In this document: piece by piece, positions 46,500 through 56,283 of the stretch
Layout of the letters: every line of letters starts with the position of its first letter
How positions within the stretch are numbered: position 1 is the first letter of the stretch
DNA from: Betaproteobacteria bacterium
GTDB lineage: Bacteria; Pseudomonadota; Gammaproteobacteria; Burkholderiales; Usitatibacteraceae
DNA: 60,229 nt
NCBI GenBank assembly: GCA_016708825.1
Contig: JADJEZ010000015.1
Span: forward strand, 1-60,229
Direction: 5' to 3'
Translations under genes and position numbers: made by a program
The notes under the pieces: generated by a model
What the model was told of the DNA's origin: nothing
Databases searched by the model: none
Seen by the model: the letters and a program-made list of their open reading frames with translations, nothing else

Positions 46500-47365
46500 A
46501 GGTCCGCATCGCCGCCGTCCAGTACCACCTGCGCCACATCCAGGACTGGGAGGGCTTCGAGAGCCAGGTCGACTTCGTCCTCGATGCGGCCGCGGAGTAC
46601 CGGCCCCAGTTCGTGCTGCTGCCGGAGATCTTCACCACGCAGCTCATGTCCTTCCTGGACGTGACGGACGTGCGGCGGGCCGTGCGGGAGCTCTCGACCT
46701 ACACGCCGCAGTACATCGAGCTGATGAAGCGCCACGCCGAGAAGCACGGCTACCACCTCATCGCGGGCAGCCACCCGACGATGCGCGACGGCAATCTCTA
46801 CAACACCGCCTACCTCTTCAACCCGGCGGGCCAGGTCTTCGAGCAGGACAAGCTCCACCGCACGCGCTGGGAGAAGGATTACTGGGAGACCACGCCCGGC
46901 GAGACGCTCTCCCTCTTCGAGACCGCCCACGGCAAGATCGCGATCCTCGTCTGCTACGACATCGAGTTCCCCGAGCTCGCGAGGCAGATGTCGGAGGCCG
47001 GCGCGGACATCCTCTTCGTGCCGAGCTGCACCGACGACCGCCAGGGGTTCCTGCGCGTGCGCTACTGCTGCCATGCCCGTGCCATCGAGAACCAGGTCTA
47101 CGTCGCGATGACCTCGACGGTGGGCAACCTCCGCGTGAGCGGCCTGCGCATGCACTACGGGCAGGCCGCGATCCTCGCGCCCTCGGACTTCCCCTTCGCA
47201 CGGGACGGCATCGCCGCCGAGGGCGTGGTCAACGGCGAGCAGATCGTCGTCGCCGACGTCGACCTCGCGCTCCTCGGGCAGAACCGCCTCAACGGCACGA
47301 CCATTCCGCTCTTCGACAAGCGTGCCGAGCTCTACGACGACCCGGTCAAAGTGGTCGCCGCCTGA
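46496..47365 (+). CDS. Carbon-nitrogen hydrolase (nitrilase superfamily)
   Basis: 289 residues. The Glu-Lys-Cys triad is complete: Glu in VLLPEIFTT, Lys in EQDKLHRTRWEKDYW and Cys in AILVCYDIEFPE. The structure is the usual alpha-beta-beta-alpha sandwich; the family hydrolyses amides or nitriles or condenses amines. The start ATG overlaps the GNAT stop, so it is the second half of a GNAT-hydrolase pair. Together they could acylate and deacylate the same amine; this is inference. Confidence 0.92.
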   Translation: MKVRIAAVQYHLRHIQDWEGFESQVDFVLDAAAEYRPQFVLLPEIFTTQLMSFLDVTDVRRAVRELSTYTPQYIELMKRHAEKHGYHLIAGSHPTMRDGNLYNTAYLFNPAGQVFEQDKLHRTRWEKDYWETTPGETLSLFETAHGKIAILVCYDIEFPELARQMSEAGADILFVPSCTDDRQGFLRVRYCCHARAIENQVYVAMTSTVGNLRVSGLRMHYGQAAILAPSDFPFARDGIAAEGVVNGEQIVVADVDLALLGQNRLNGTTIPLFDKRAELYDDPVKVVAA

Positions 47366-47372
47366 CGCGCGG

Positions 47373-48191
47373 ATGAAGCCCCGCGTCCTCGGCGCGGAAG
47401 CTGCCCGGGGACTCGTCCACGCCATCGCCCGGCAACGCGGCGCCGCGATCGACGGCGAGTTCGTTCCCGCGGACGCCGTTGCCGACGCGTATCTCGCCGG
47501 CGCGGAGCGCGACGTGCTGATCCTTCCCCATTCAGCGGCCTGCCGGCTCACCGCGCAAGGGCGCGTGGCCCTGGATTTCTGCACCGATCTCGGGGCGAGG
47601 GGCGCGCCAGCCACTGTGTACACCGTCGCCCTCGCAAAGGAGAACGTCGGAGAGGCCGCGCGGGAATTCGCGCTTCGGCTCACCGCGCCCGACACCGCGG
47701 GGGAGCGCGCTTCCGCCGGCTTTGCCGGCGCGCGCATTCGCCGCGCGACCGGCGCGGATAGCGCACAGGCCCGCGATCTCGTCTTCGGCGTGCTCGCGGA
47801 GTACGGCCTGGCCCCGGAGCCGACGGGCATCGATGCCGATCTCCTGGACCTCGACGCCGGGTTCCTGCAGGACGGCGGCCTCTTCGATGTCGCCATCGAC
47901 CCGGACGGACGCGTGGCCGCCTGCTGCGGCATGAAGATCCTCGGCGGCGGGCGCGTGGAGCTGCGCAAGATGTACGTCCGGCGGGGCGCCCGCGGCGCCG
48001 GTCTCGGGCAGCGGCTCCTCGACCGCGCCCTCGCCTGGGCACGTGCCCGCGGTCACCCGCGCGTGGACCTCGAGACCGCCTCGGTGCTGAAGGAGGCGAT
48101 CGCGCTCTACCGCAAGGCCGGTTTCGTCCAGCGCCCCGGAAAGCCCGACACCTGCCGCTGCGACCAGGCGTTCATGCTGGAGCTCGGCTGA
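47373..48191 (+). CDS. GNAT acetyltransferase with an N-terminal binding-protein-like lobe
   Basis: 272 residues in two parts. 1-112 (RVLGAEAARGLVHAIARQRG ... DVLILPHSAACRLTAQGRVA) resembles one lobe of a ModA-like periplasmic binding protein without signal peptide; this is a fold-level impression only. 118-272 is a GNAT domain with KMYVRRGARGAGLGQRLLDRA as the acetyl-CoA loop and the family end VDLETASVLKEAIALYRKAGF. Eight bases after the nitrilase gene and three bases before rtcB. The unusual domain pairing makes the substrate hard to guess. Confidence 0.8.
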   Translation: MKPRVLGAEAARGLVHAIARQRGAAIDGEFVPADAVADAYLAGAERDVLILPHSAACRLTAQGRVALDFCTDLGARGAPATVYTVALAKENVGEAAREFALRLTAPDTAGERASAGFAGARIRRATGADSAQARDLVFGVLAEYGLAPEPTGIDADLLDLDAGFLQDGGLFDVAIDPDGRVAACCGMKILGGGRVELRKMYVRRGARGAGLGQRLLDRALAWARARGHPRVDLETASVLKEAIALYRKAGFVQRPGKPDTCRCDQAFMLELG

Positions 48192-48193
48192 GC

Positions 48194-49393
<1,200 letters not shown>

Positions 49394-49411
49394 GCCGCCC
49401 CCCTTCCGGCC

Positions 49412-50653
49412 CTACTGCTTCGCTCCGGAATCCTTCATCGACTCGAGCGCGCCCAGGTCGAGCGAGCCCACGGCCGACTTCAGCGCCTCGAAGGGCACGC
49501 CCCTGCCCTTGGCGCTCACGACGAAGCGCTCGCCCAGCACGACCGAGAACTCATTGCGCCCGTCCTTGGATATCTCCTCGTGGACCATGCGGCCGCCCTC
49601 GCGCCTCGTGCGCTCGATGCGCCCGTTGCTTTCCTTTTCACTCTCGACGCCCATCCATCCGGCGAGGCCCAGGAGCCCCCCGGCGCCGCCGGTGTCGGTC
49701 ACCTCGAGCTCCACGCGCTTGCCCGCGCCGTCTTCGTACTGCGCCTCCGCCGTCGACATCGACAGCCCGCCCGGGCCACCCTTCTTCGCGCTCTGCCCGG
49801 TACGCGGCAGGCCGGCGAAGCTCTCGGGAACCAGCGCCTTCAGCTGCTCGAGGCCGAGGGGCTCGAAGCGCTTGCCGCCGCCCAGCATCGTGCCGAGGCC
49901 CGACATCGCGGCCTGCATCTGCGCGTTGGGGTCGCCGCTCTTCTGCGCCGCCTCCATCTTCTTGCCGACTTCTTCCATCTGCTTGCCGAATCCCTCGAGC
50001 TTGCCCATCGGGGAATCCTTGTCGAAGGTGACGCCCGAGCCCGCGCCGCCGTGCATCGCGCCCATCATCGCGCTGCCGCCGGTGAGCGCCGTGATGCCGC
50101 CCGCCAGGAGGGAAATCACGATCCCGATCACGATCGCGCAGATCACCACCACGACCGTGTAGCCGATCGACTTCTCGGGCGGGTTCTTCATCAAGCGCGG
50201 CAGCCCCAGGTAGAGCAGGTAGAGGCCGTAGAGGGAGATGAGGACGCCGATCAGGCCCAGCGCCGGGATGATGCCGAGGACGCCGGCGATCCAGGCCGGC
50301 GTGTAGGAGTAGACCGCGACCTTCATCGCCTGGGCGGAATTCTTCTCCCCGCCGAACGTGCCGGCCAGCGCGTTGATGATGAGCGACATGATGAAGATGC
50401 CGACGAAGGCCATCACGAAGGAAAAGACGGCCACGCCGATGCCGGCGACGATCGGCGTGCGGAAGGTGCCCACGAACGGCAGGCTCATGCCGACGACGGA
50501 GCTGCCGATGAACCCGCACAGCACGCTTATGCCGGCGAGCGGCGCGACATAGCCGCTCATGAGGCTCCCGGTGGACGAAGTCTCCTCCGCGATCACGGGC
50601 CATTCGGTCTTCGGTGAAAGCAGGATGTTCTTGACGCGGTCGACGATTCCCAT
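49412..50653 (-). CDS. Yip1-domain membrane protein with long soluble C terminus
   Basis: 413 residues. MGIVDRVKNILLSPKTEWPV opens a Yip1 domain with five helices (about 30-200), then a Met/Gly-rich linker (GGSAMMGAMHGGAGSG), a cytoplasmic helix (KLEGFGKQMEEVGKKMEAAQ) and a mixed domain ending GALESMKDSGAKQ. The start ATG is preceded by GGGAGGGGA. The function of bacterial Yip1-domain proteins is unknown. Minus-strand TAAAAT (50691-50686) is 32 bases upstream. Confidence 0.83.
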   Translation of the reverse strand: MGIVDRVKNILLSPKTEWPVIAEETSSTGSLMSGYVAPLAGISVLCGFIGSSVVGMSLPFVGTFRTPIVAGIGVAVFSFVMAFVGIFIMSLIINALAGTFGGEKNSAQAMKVAVYSYTPAWIAGVLGIIPALGLIGVLISLYGLYLLYLGLPRLMKNPPEKSIGYTVVVVICAIVIGIVISLLAGGITALTGGSAMMGAMHGGAGSGVTFDKDSPMGKLEGFGKQMEEVGKKMEAAQKSGDPNAQMQAAMSGLGTMLGGGKRFEPLGLEQLKALVPESFAGLPRTGQSAKKGGPGGLSMSTAEAQYEDGAGKRVELEVTDTGGAGGLLGLAGWMGVESEKESNGRIERTRREGGRMVHEEISKDGRNEFSVVLGERFVVSAKGRGVPFEALKSAVGSLDLGALESMKDSGAKQ

Positions 50654-50685
50654 GGTCCCCTCCCGGTGGACACTTTGATGCGAGG

Positions 50686-50691
50686 ATTTTA
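50686..50691 (-). promoter_or_regulatory. -10-like TAAAAT for the Yip1-domain gene
   Basis: Minus-strand GCGTAAAATCCTCGC, 32 bases before the ATG at 50653, in the divergent gap with the gene at 50779. Confidence 0.4.
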
Positions 50692-50778
50692 CGCCAGTGG
50701 GCTCGTCGCTGCCGGTACCATGGAAATCCTTCGCGGGCCACGAACCGCGGCGATCGCGGGGCATGCAAGGGAGGAAAC

Positions 50779-52398
50779 ATGGCGGCACGCGCAGCAGGAT
50801 TCCTGGCAGTTCTCGCCGCACTCGCGCTCGCGTCCTGCTCGGGCGGCGGTGGTTCCACGCCCGCGCCCCCGGCGCCCCCCGCGCCGCCGCCACCGGCGAC
50901 GGGCGTGGTCTCCGGCCCCTCGCCCTTCGCTCCCGGCTGCGGCGACGCGACGGGAACCGTGTACGTCGATGCGGAAGTGGAGCCAAGCCTCGCGGTCGAC
51001 CCCGCGAACCCCGACCATCTCCTCGCGATGTGGCAGCAGGATCGCTGGTCGAACGGCTCGGCGCGAGGACTCGTATCCGCCGTCTCGTTCGATGGCGGCG
51101 CAACGTGGGCCTCGCAGGGCATGGCCTTCTCCCGATGCGCCGGCGGCACGCCCGCCAACGGCGGCGACTTCGACCGTGCGACGGATCCCTGGGTCGCGTT
51201 CGGCCCGGACGGCACGGCCTGGGCGATGTCGCTGTCGACCAGCGGCGCGAGTTTCGCGGGCGGCTCTGCCAACGCGATGCTCGTCTCCCGCTCCGCGGAC
51301 GGCGGGCGCACCTGGGGCAACGCCGTGGCGCTGATCGCGGACACGGCGCCCTTTTTCAACGACAAGAACGCGATCACGGCCGATCCCCGCGACGCGCGCT
51401 TCGCCTATGCGGTGTGGGATCGCCTCTACCAGTTGGGCGGCGGGCCGGCGACGTTCGCGCGCACCGTCGACGGCGGTGCGTCCTGGGAGCCCGCGCGGTC
51501 GATCTACGATCCGGGGTCGGACGGCCAGACCATCGGCAACCTCGTGGTGGTGCTCTCCGATGGCGCGCTCGCGAACGTGGCGACCCGGATCGACGAGTCC
51601 ACGCTTCCCGCGCGCACCGCTTCCATCGTCGCCCTGCGCTCCACGGATCGTGGCGCGACCTGGTCCGCCCCGGTCACGGTCGCGGCCCACCTGGCCGTCG
51701 GGGCCTTCGATCCCGACACGGGAATGGCGATCCGCGACGGCGCGATCCTGCTCAGCGCGGCGGCGGGGCTGGGGGGATCGCTGCACGTGGCGTGGCAGGA
51801 CTCCCGCTTTTCCGGCGGGCTGCGCGACGCCATCGCCTATGCGCGCTCCGCGGACGGCGGGCTCACCTGGTCGTCGCCCGTGCGCGTGAACCCGGACCCC
51901 GCGGTCGCCGCTTTCACGCCCACCGTGCACGCGCTCGCCGACGGCACGATCGGCGTGGCCTACTACGACCTGCGCGACAACACGGCCGACCGCGCCACGC
52001 TGCCCACGGGGTACTGGCTCGCGCGATCCACGGACGGGGCGACCTGGAGCGAAACCCGTCTCGCCGCGCCCTTCGACCTCGCGACGGCGCCGAACGCGAA
52101 CGGCTACTTCCTGGGGGACTACATGGGGCTCGCGGGGCTCGGCGCCGATTTCCTGTCGCTGCACGTGCGCACGACGGGCAATCTCGCCAACCGCAACGAC
52201 GTGTTCTTCGTGCGTGCGGCGCCGGGAGCGGCGGCGACGGCGAGGGGCAAGGCCGTGCCGGCGGCCGGGGCCTGGCCCGGCCCCTGGGCCGCGCCATCCG
52301 CGGGACGCTTCGAGGTGGATGCGGCGTGGGCCGACCGCGTGGCGGCGGCGATCGAGCGGACGCTCGCGGCGCGGGGCCGGCCGCGTCCGCCGCGCTAG
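50779..52398 (+). CDS. Sialidase-fold (BNR/Asp-box) lipoprotein
   Basis: 539 residues. Lipobox LASC (Cys20), a glycine/proline spacer, then a six-bladed propeller (about 50-505) with at least four Asp boxes (VSFDGGATWAS, SADGGRTWGN, TVDGGASWEP, STDRGATWSA, SADGGLTWSS). Catalytic residues of true sialidases (an Arg triad, Tyr/Glu) are not obvious, so it may be a glycan-binding or exo-glycosidase-like protein. Shine-Dalgarno GGAGGAAAC precedes the ATG. Its stop TAG abuts the TAG of the convergent NYN gene with no base between. Confidence 0.85.
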   Translation: MAARAAGFLAVLAALALASCSGGGGSTPAPPAPPAPPPPATGVVSGPSPFAPGCGDATGTVYVDAEVEPSLAVDPANPDHLLAMWQQDRWSNGSARGLVSAVSFDGGATWASQGMAFSRCAGGTPANGGDFDRATDPWVAFGPDGTAWAMSLSTSGASFAGGSANAMLVSRSADGGRTWGNAVALIADTAPFFNDKNAITADPRDARFAYAVWDRLYQLGGGPATFARTVDGGASWEPARSIYDPGSDGQTIGNLVVVLSDGALANVATRIDESTLPARTASIVALRSTDRGATWSAPVTVAAHLAVGAFDPDTGMAIRDGAILLSAAAGLGGSLHVAWQDSRFSGGLRDAIAYARSADGGLTWSSPVRVNPDPAVAAFTPTVHALADGTIGVAYYDLRDNTADRATLPTGYWLARSTDGATWSETRLAAPFDLATAPNANGYFLGDYMGLAGLGADFLSLHVRTTGNLANRNDVFFVRAAPGAAATARGKAVPAAGAWPGPWAAPSAGRFEVDAAWADRVAAAIERTLAARGRPRPPR

Positions 52399-53253
52399 CT
52401 ATTCCTCGTCCGGCGCCACCGAGCGGATCGTGTAGCCGCCGCTCTTGTCGTCGCGCTCGAGTTCCACGAGGCCGCGTTCCTGGAGCTCCTCGAGGAGCTG
52501 GTTGAACGACCGGTAGCCGTAGTAGCTCTCGTTGAAGCCGGGCTTCCGGCGCTTGATGGCCTGCTTGACCATCGAGCCCCAGAGCGTCTCCTCCACGCCG
52601 CGTTCGTCGACCAGGTCGTCGATGGTCTCGAGGACGAGATCGAACGCCTCCTGGCGGCTGCCGCCGCCGGCATTGACGACCTCCTTGTCCTTCGCCTCGC
52701 GCTCCCGGGGCTGCGGCGCGGCCCTGCCCTCCGCCTTGCCTTCGGCCTTGCCCTCGGGCTTCCTCGCCGGCTTGCGCTTGGGAAGCTCGCGGACCAGGTC
52801 GTCGTAGTAGATGAACTCGTCGCAGTTGGCGATGAGGAGATCCGACGTGCTCTTCTTCACGCCGATGCCGATGACCGTCTTCGCGTTCTCGCGCAGCTTC
52901 GAGACGAGCGGCGAGAAGTCCGAATCGCCGCTGATGATCACGAACGTGTCGACGTGGCTCTTCGTGTAGCAGAGGTCGAGCGCGTCCACCACCATGCGGA
53001 TGTCGGCCGAGTTCTTGCCCGACTGGCGCACGTGCGGGATCTCGATCAGCTCGAACGAGGCCTGGTGCACCGGCGCCTTGAACTCCTTGTAGCGGTCCCA
53101 GTCGCAGTAGGCCTTCTTCACCACGATGCTGCCCTTCAGCAGCAGGCGGTCGAGCACCTTGCTGATGTCGAACTTGTCGTACTTCGCCTCGCGCACGCCG
53201 AGCGCGACGTTCTCGAAGTCGCAGAAGACGGCGAGGTTCCTGGTGTCCGCCAT
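52399..53253 (-). CDS. NYN-domain (LabA/PIN-like) protein with C-terminal winged-helix (OST-HTH-like) domain
   Basis: 284 residues. The NYN domain (about 5-155) carries the acidic RNase-like residues: CDFENVALG, SADIRMVVDAL and ISGDSDFSPLVSKLRE. A highly charged linker (KRKPARKPEGKAEGKAEGRA, about 160-200) leads to a winged-helix of about 75 residues (EAFDLVLETIDDLVDERGVE ... GYRSFNQLLEELQERGLVEL), like an OST-HTH/LOTUS RNA-binding unit. An RNA-cleaving or RNA-binding regulator is expected. Begins 45 bases from the divergent MlaF-like gene. Confidence 0.9.
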   Translation of the reverse strand: MADTRNLAVFCDFENVALGVREAKYDKFDISKVLDRLLLKGSIVVKKAYCDWDRYKEFKAPVHQASFELIEIPHVRQSGKNSADIRMVVDALDLCYTKSHVDTFVIISGDSDFSPLVSKLRENAKTVIGIGVKKSTSDLLIANCDEFIYYDDLVRELPKRKPARKPEGKAEGKAEGRAAPQPREREAKDKEVVNAGGGSRQEAFDLVLETIDDLVDERGVEETLWGSMVKQAIKRRKPGFNESYYGYRSFNQLLEELQERGLVELERDDKSGGYTIRSVAPDEE

Positions 53254-53286
53254 TGTGGGGGGCCTCCGTGGTGACAGCCCCTAGCT

Positions 53287-53292
53287 TACAAT
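53287..53292 (+). promoter_or_regulatory. -10-like TACAAT directly before the MlaF-like start
   Basis: GCTTACAATGCCGCC then ATG at 53299: the expected transcription start coincides with the start codon, implying a leaderless mRNA, or else initiation at the GTG at 53317. No Shine-Dalgarno is visible for either. Confidence 0.4.
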
Positions 53293-53298
53293 GCCGCC

Positions 53299-54144
53299 AT
53301 GCTCCCCGCCGACTGCGTGAACCTGATCGAGATCCGCGACCTGCACTTCGCCTACGGCAAGCGCAAGGTGCTCGAGGGGCTCGAGCTCGACATCCCGCGG
53401 GGAAAGGTGGTCGCGATCCTGGGCACCAGCGGGTGCGGGAAGTCGACGCTGCTGCAACTGATCGGCGGCGCGCTCAGGCCCGCGCGCGGCTCCGTCAAGG
53501 TGTGCGGCGAGGACGTGCACGCGCTCGACCAGGCCGGGCTTTACCGCCTGCGCCGCCAGATCGGCATGATGTTCCAGAAGGGCGGGCTCTTCAGCGACCT
53601 GAGCGTCTACGAAAACGTCGCCTTCCCGATCCGCGAGCACACGCGCCTGCCCGAGGACATCGTCTCGGACCTCGTGAAACTGAAGCTCCACGCCGTGGGC
53701 CTTCGCGGCGCGGTCGGTCTCCACCCGACGGAACTCTCCGGCGGCATGGCCCGGCGCGTAGCACTCGCCCGCGCCATCGCGCTCGATCCGGACCTGCTCA
53801 TCTACGACGAGCCCTTCGCGGGCCTCGACCCGATCACCCTCAACGTGATCTGCCACCTGATCCGCACGCTGAACGACGCGCTGGGCAGCACCTCCGTGGT
53901 GGTGACCTACGATGTTCCCGAGGCGGTGAAGCTCGCCGACTACCTCTACCTCATGGGCGAAGGGCGCATTCTCGGCCACGGGCCCACGAAGGAAATGCTC
54001 GCCTCCGACGACCCTTTCGTGCGCCAGTTCCTGCACGCGCAGCCCGACGGGCCGGTGCCCTTCCACTTTCCGGCCACGCCGATCGGCGAGGAACTGGAAC
54101 TCACCCCCGCCCGCTACCCGCCGCGCTCGGTGCGCGCGCTCTAG
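53299..54144 (+). CDS. mlaF: ABC transporter ATPase, MlaF-like, with Tyr in place of the H-loop His
   Basis: Cytoplasmic ATPase of a phospholipid/organic-solvent (Mla) type transporter. 281 residues: Walker A GTSGCGKST, Q-loop MMFQKGGLFSDL (the MlaF form), signature LSGGMARRVAL, Walker B DLLIYDEPFAGLD. The switch region reads VVVTYDVPEAV; relatives have THD or SHD, so the catalytic His is Tyr204 here (codon TAC; CAC would be one change). The permease and substrate-binding mla genes are not next to it, unlike the usual mla operon: the following gene is convergent. Either the operon has been split or this is a lone ATPase. Confidence 0.85.
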   Translation: MLPADCVNLIEIRDLHFAYGKRKVLEGLELDIPRGKVVAILGTSGCGKSTLLQLIGGALRPARGSVKVCGEDVHALDQAGLYRLRRQIGMMFQKGGLFSDLSVYENVAFPIREHTRLPEDIVSDLVKLKLHAVGLRGAVGLHPTELSGGMARRVALARAIALDPDLLIYDEPFAGLDPITLNVICHLIRTLNDALGSTSVVVTYDVPEAVKLADYLYLMGEGRILGHGPTKEMLASDDPFVRQFLHAQPDGPVPFHFPATPIGEELELTPARYPPRSVRAL

Positions 54145-54166
54145 CGCGGGCCGCGCACCGCAGGGT

Positions 54167-55107
54167 TCACGCCCGCACCGAGCGAACCACCTCGGCCAGG
54201 TCGAGCGAACCGGCCCGCTGCGTGATCCGGGGCAGGTAGCGCGACTGCAATCCCTTCGCCTCGCCGAGCATGGCGGCGAAGGTCTCCCGGAGCGCTTCGC
54301 GCGAAAGCGTCCGCCCCCGGCGTAATAGCGGCGGGCCACCTGCCCCAGGGCGTAGGTGGAGGCAAAGGAAAATCCCGCTCCCGTGGCCGCCGAGCCGATT
54401 GCGCGCCCGAGGCCGCCGGCAATCGAACCCAGCAGGCCGCCCACGAGCCTGCGGCCGAACCGCTCCAGGGTCTGGGAGGCGAGCCCCACGCCCACGGTGG
54501 CGAGGAAATCCTTCGCGTGCCCCCGGTCCAGTTCGAAGCCGTGCGCCTTGCCGATGCGGTAGACCATCCGCATCTGCAGCGGGATGATCGCCATGGACGC
54601 GAGGCTCTGCGGCAACAGCTCGAGCGCCCCGTTCAATATCGCGTAGTCGAGGATCAGCTTGTCCATCTCGGCGCCGGAGAGCGTCGCGGCGAACACGGGC
54701 TCGGCCGCGGAGGGTGTGGCGAGCGGCGCGAGCGCGACGCCCGCGGCCTGGGCCACGAACGCCTCGCCGCGCGCGGCGTCGAGCCCGAGCGCGGTGCGCA
54801 ACTCGTCCAGGAACGCCTTCTCCGCGGCGGTATGGGCGCCGTCCGCGTCGCACACGCAGACCGCCATTTCGAAGGCGTACTGGCGCAGCTCCGGCGTCGA
54901 AAGGGCCGCCGCCGCCCCGCCGAGGCCTCGCTCGCCGAGAAGCGCCTCCCGGTAGAGCGCCGGATAGTCCACACCGCCGGGCATCGCATCGGCGATCGAC
55001 CGGATGGCGTCACGCTCGCGCTCGTCCTTGCCCCCGTCGGCGAATGCCGCCCGGAGGGCGAGGTAGAGGATGGCTTCCTGTTCGGCGGTGTTCATGGCGG
55101 TACTCAT
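54167..55107 (-). CDS. TerB-like tellurite-resistance family protein with C-terminal hydrophobic domain; frame break near 54318
   Basis: About 312 residues. N-terminal TerB-like helical bundle (about 5-140; ILYLALRAAFADGGKDERER and CVCDADGAHTAAEKAFLDEL, with acidic metal-binding motifs), then a Gly-rich amphipathic/hydrophobic region (about 215-275; GGLLGSIAGGLGRAIGSAAT) resembling DUF697. Near 54318 the frame breaks at a G run; the continuing text is RTLSREALRETFAAMLGE to the stop at 54167. ATG at 55107, with another in-frame ATG four codons later. Some TerB proteins act in stress and phage-defence settings; no ter operon is here. Confidence 0.83.
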
Positions 55108-55254
55108 GGCGTTCTCCCGGGTTGGACGCGGCGGGGACTGCCGGCGGATTCGTGCGAATCCGGCATTTCCCGTGACGATCATGCCGCATTCGCGGCCGCC
55201 GGATTGGCGTTAGGATGGCGTAAAACCAGAACACCAGAACGACCGGGAGACTCC

Positions 55255-56180
55255 ATGATCCGCCGTATCGCCGCGGCTACCGTCGCCGCGCTGGCCACCG
55301 CCTTGGCCACCGCCCTGGCCATGGCGCTTCCGGCGCTCGCCCAGGATTTCTCGAAAGTCGAGATCCGCGCCGAGAAGCTCGCCGACACGGTCTGGATGCT
55401 CACCGGCGCCGGCGGAAACCTCGCGCTTTCCGCGGGCGCGGACGCGGCGTTCCTGGTCGACGACCAGTACGCGCCGCTGACCGAAAAGATCCTGGCGGCC
55501 GTCGGCGCCATCACGCCGCTGCCGGTGCGCTTCGTCCTGAACACGCACTGGCACTCCGACCACACCGGCGGCAACGAGAACCTCGGCAAGGCCGGCGTCC
55601 TCGTCGTGGCCCACGACAACGTGAGAAAGCGCATGGACTCCGCGCAGTTCATCGAGTTCATGCGCATGGAGACCGCGCGCCAGCCGAAGGCCGCGCTGCC
55701 CGTGGTCACCTTCTCCGCCGACACCACCTTCCACCTGAACGGCGACGAGATCCGCGCGTTCCACGTCCCCCGCGCCCACACCGACGGCGACGCCATCGTG
55801 CATTTCGCCCGCAGCGACGTGATCCACATGGGCGACGTCCACTGGAACGGCATGTACCCGTTCATCGACGCTTCCAGCGGAGGCTCGGTGGGCGGCACAT
55901 CGCCGCCGTGGACCGGGCGCTCGCGATCGCCGCGCGCGCGACGAGGATCATCCCCGGGCACGGGCCGCTGGCGACCCGGGCCGACCTGCAGGCCTACCGC
56001 GACATGCTCGCCGCGATCTCCACCCGCATCCGGCGGATGATCGCGGAGGGCAAGACCAACGACGAGATCGCCGCATCGAACGTCACCGCCGACTTCGACG
56101 CAAAGTGGGGCAAGGGCTACATCAAGCCGGCGCAATTCGCCGGGATGATCGCGGCAAGCCTGCGCAAGGGCGCACCGTGA
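55255..56180 (+). CDS. Exported metallo-beta-lactamase-fold hydrolase; frame break near 55896
   Basis: About 308 residues. Signal peptide (to about Ala25), then an MBL domain with FVLNTHWHSDHTGGNENLG (HxHxDH zinc motif), later His and Asp in AHTDGDAIVHF and HMGDVHW, and after the frame break RIIPGHGPLATRADL (last zinc His). One C is missing in GGCGGCACATCGCC; with it the text reads GGHIAAVDRALAIAARATRI. The closest relatives are exported quinoprotein-linked or glyoxalase-II-like MBL proteins. It is more probably a general hydrolase than an antibiotic resistance enzyme. Divergent from the TerB-like gene. Confidence 0.85.
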
Positions 56181-56283
56181 GCGCACCGGGGCCGGCGCGC
56201 GCGGTTACGCCTGTCACGCCGGGCCGCCGGAAAATGTGATCCGCGCCACGGTGAAACGCGAACCGCACGCCTAAGCTGGAACC

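Noticed and set aside
55255..56180. Metallo-beta-lactamase as an antibiotic-resistance gene
   Set aside because: The fold is shared by many hydrolases. The sequence around the zinc motif does not match the known class B lactamase groups closely enough to claim resistance.
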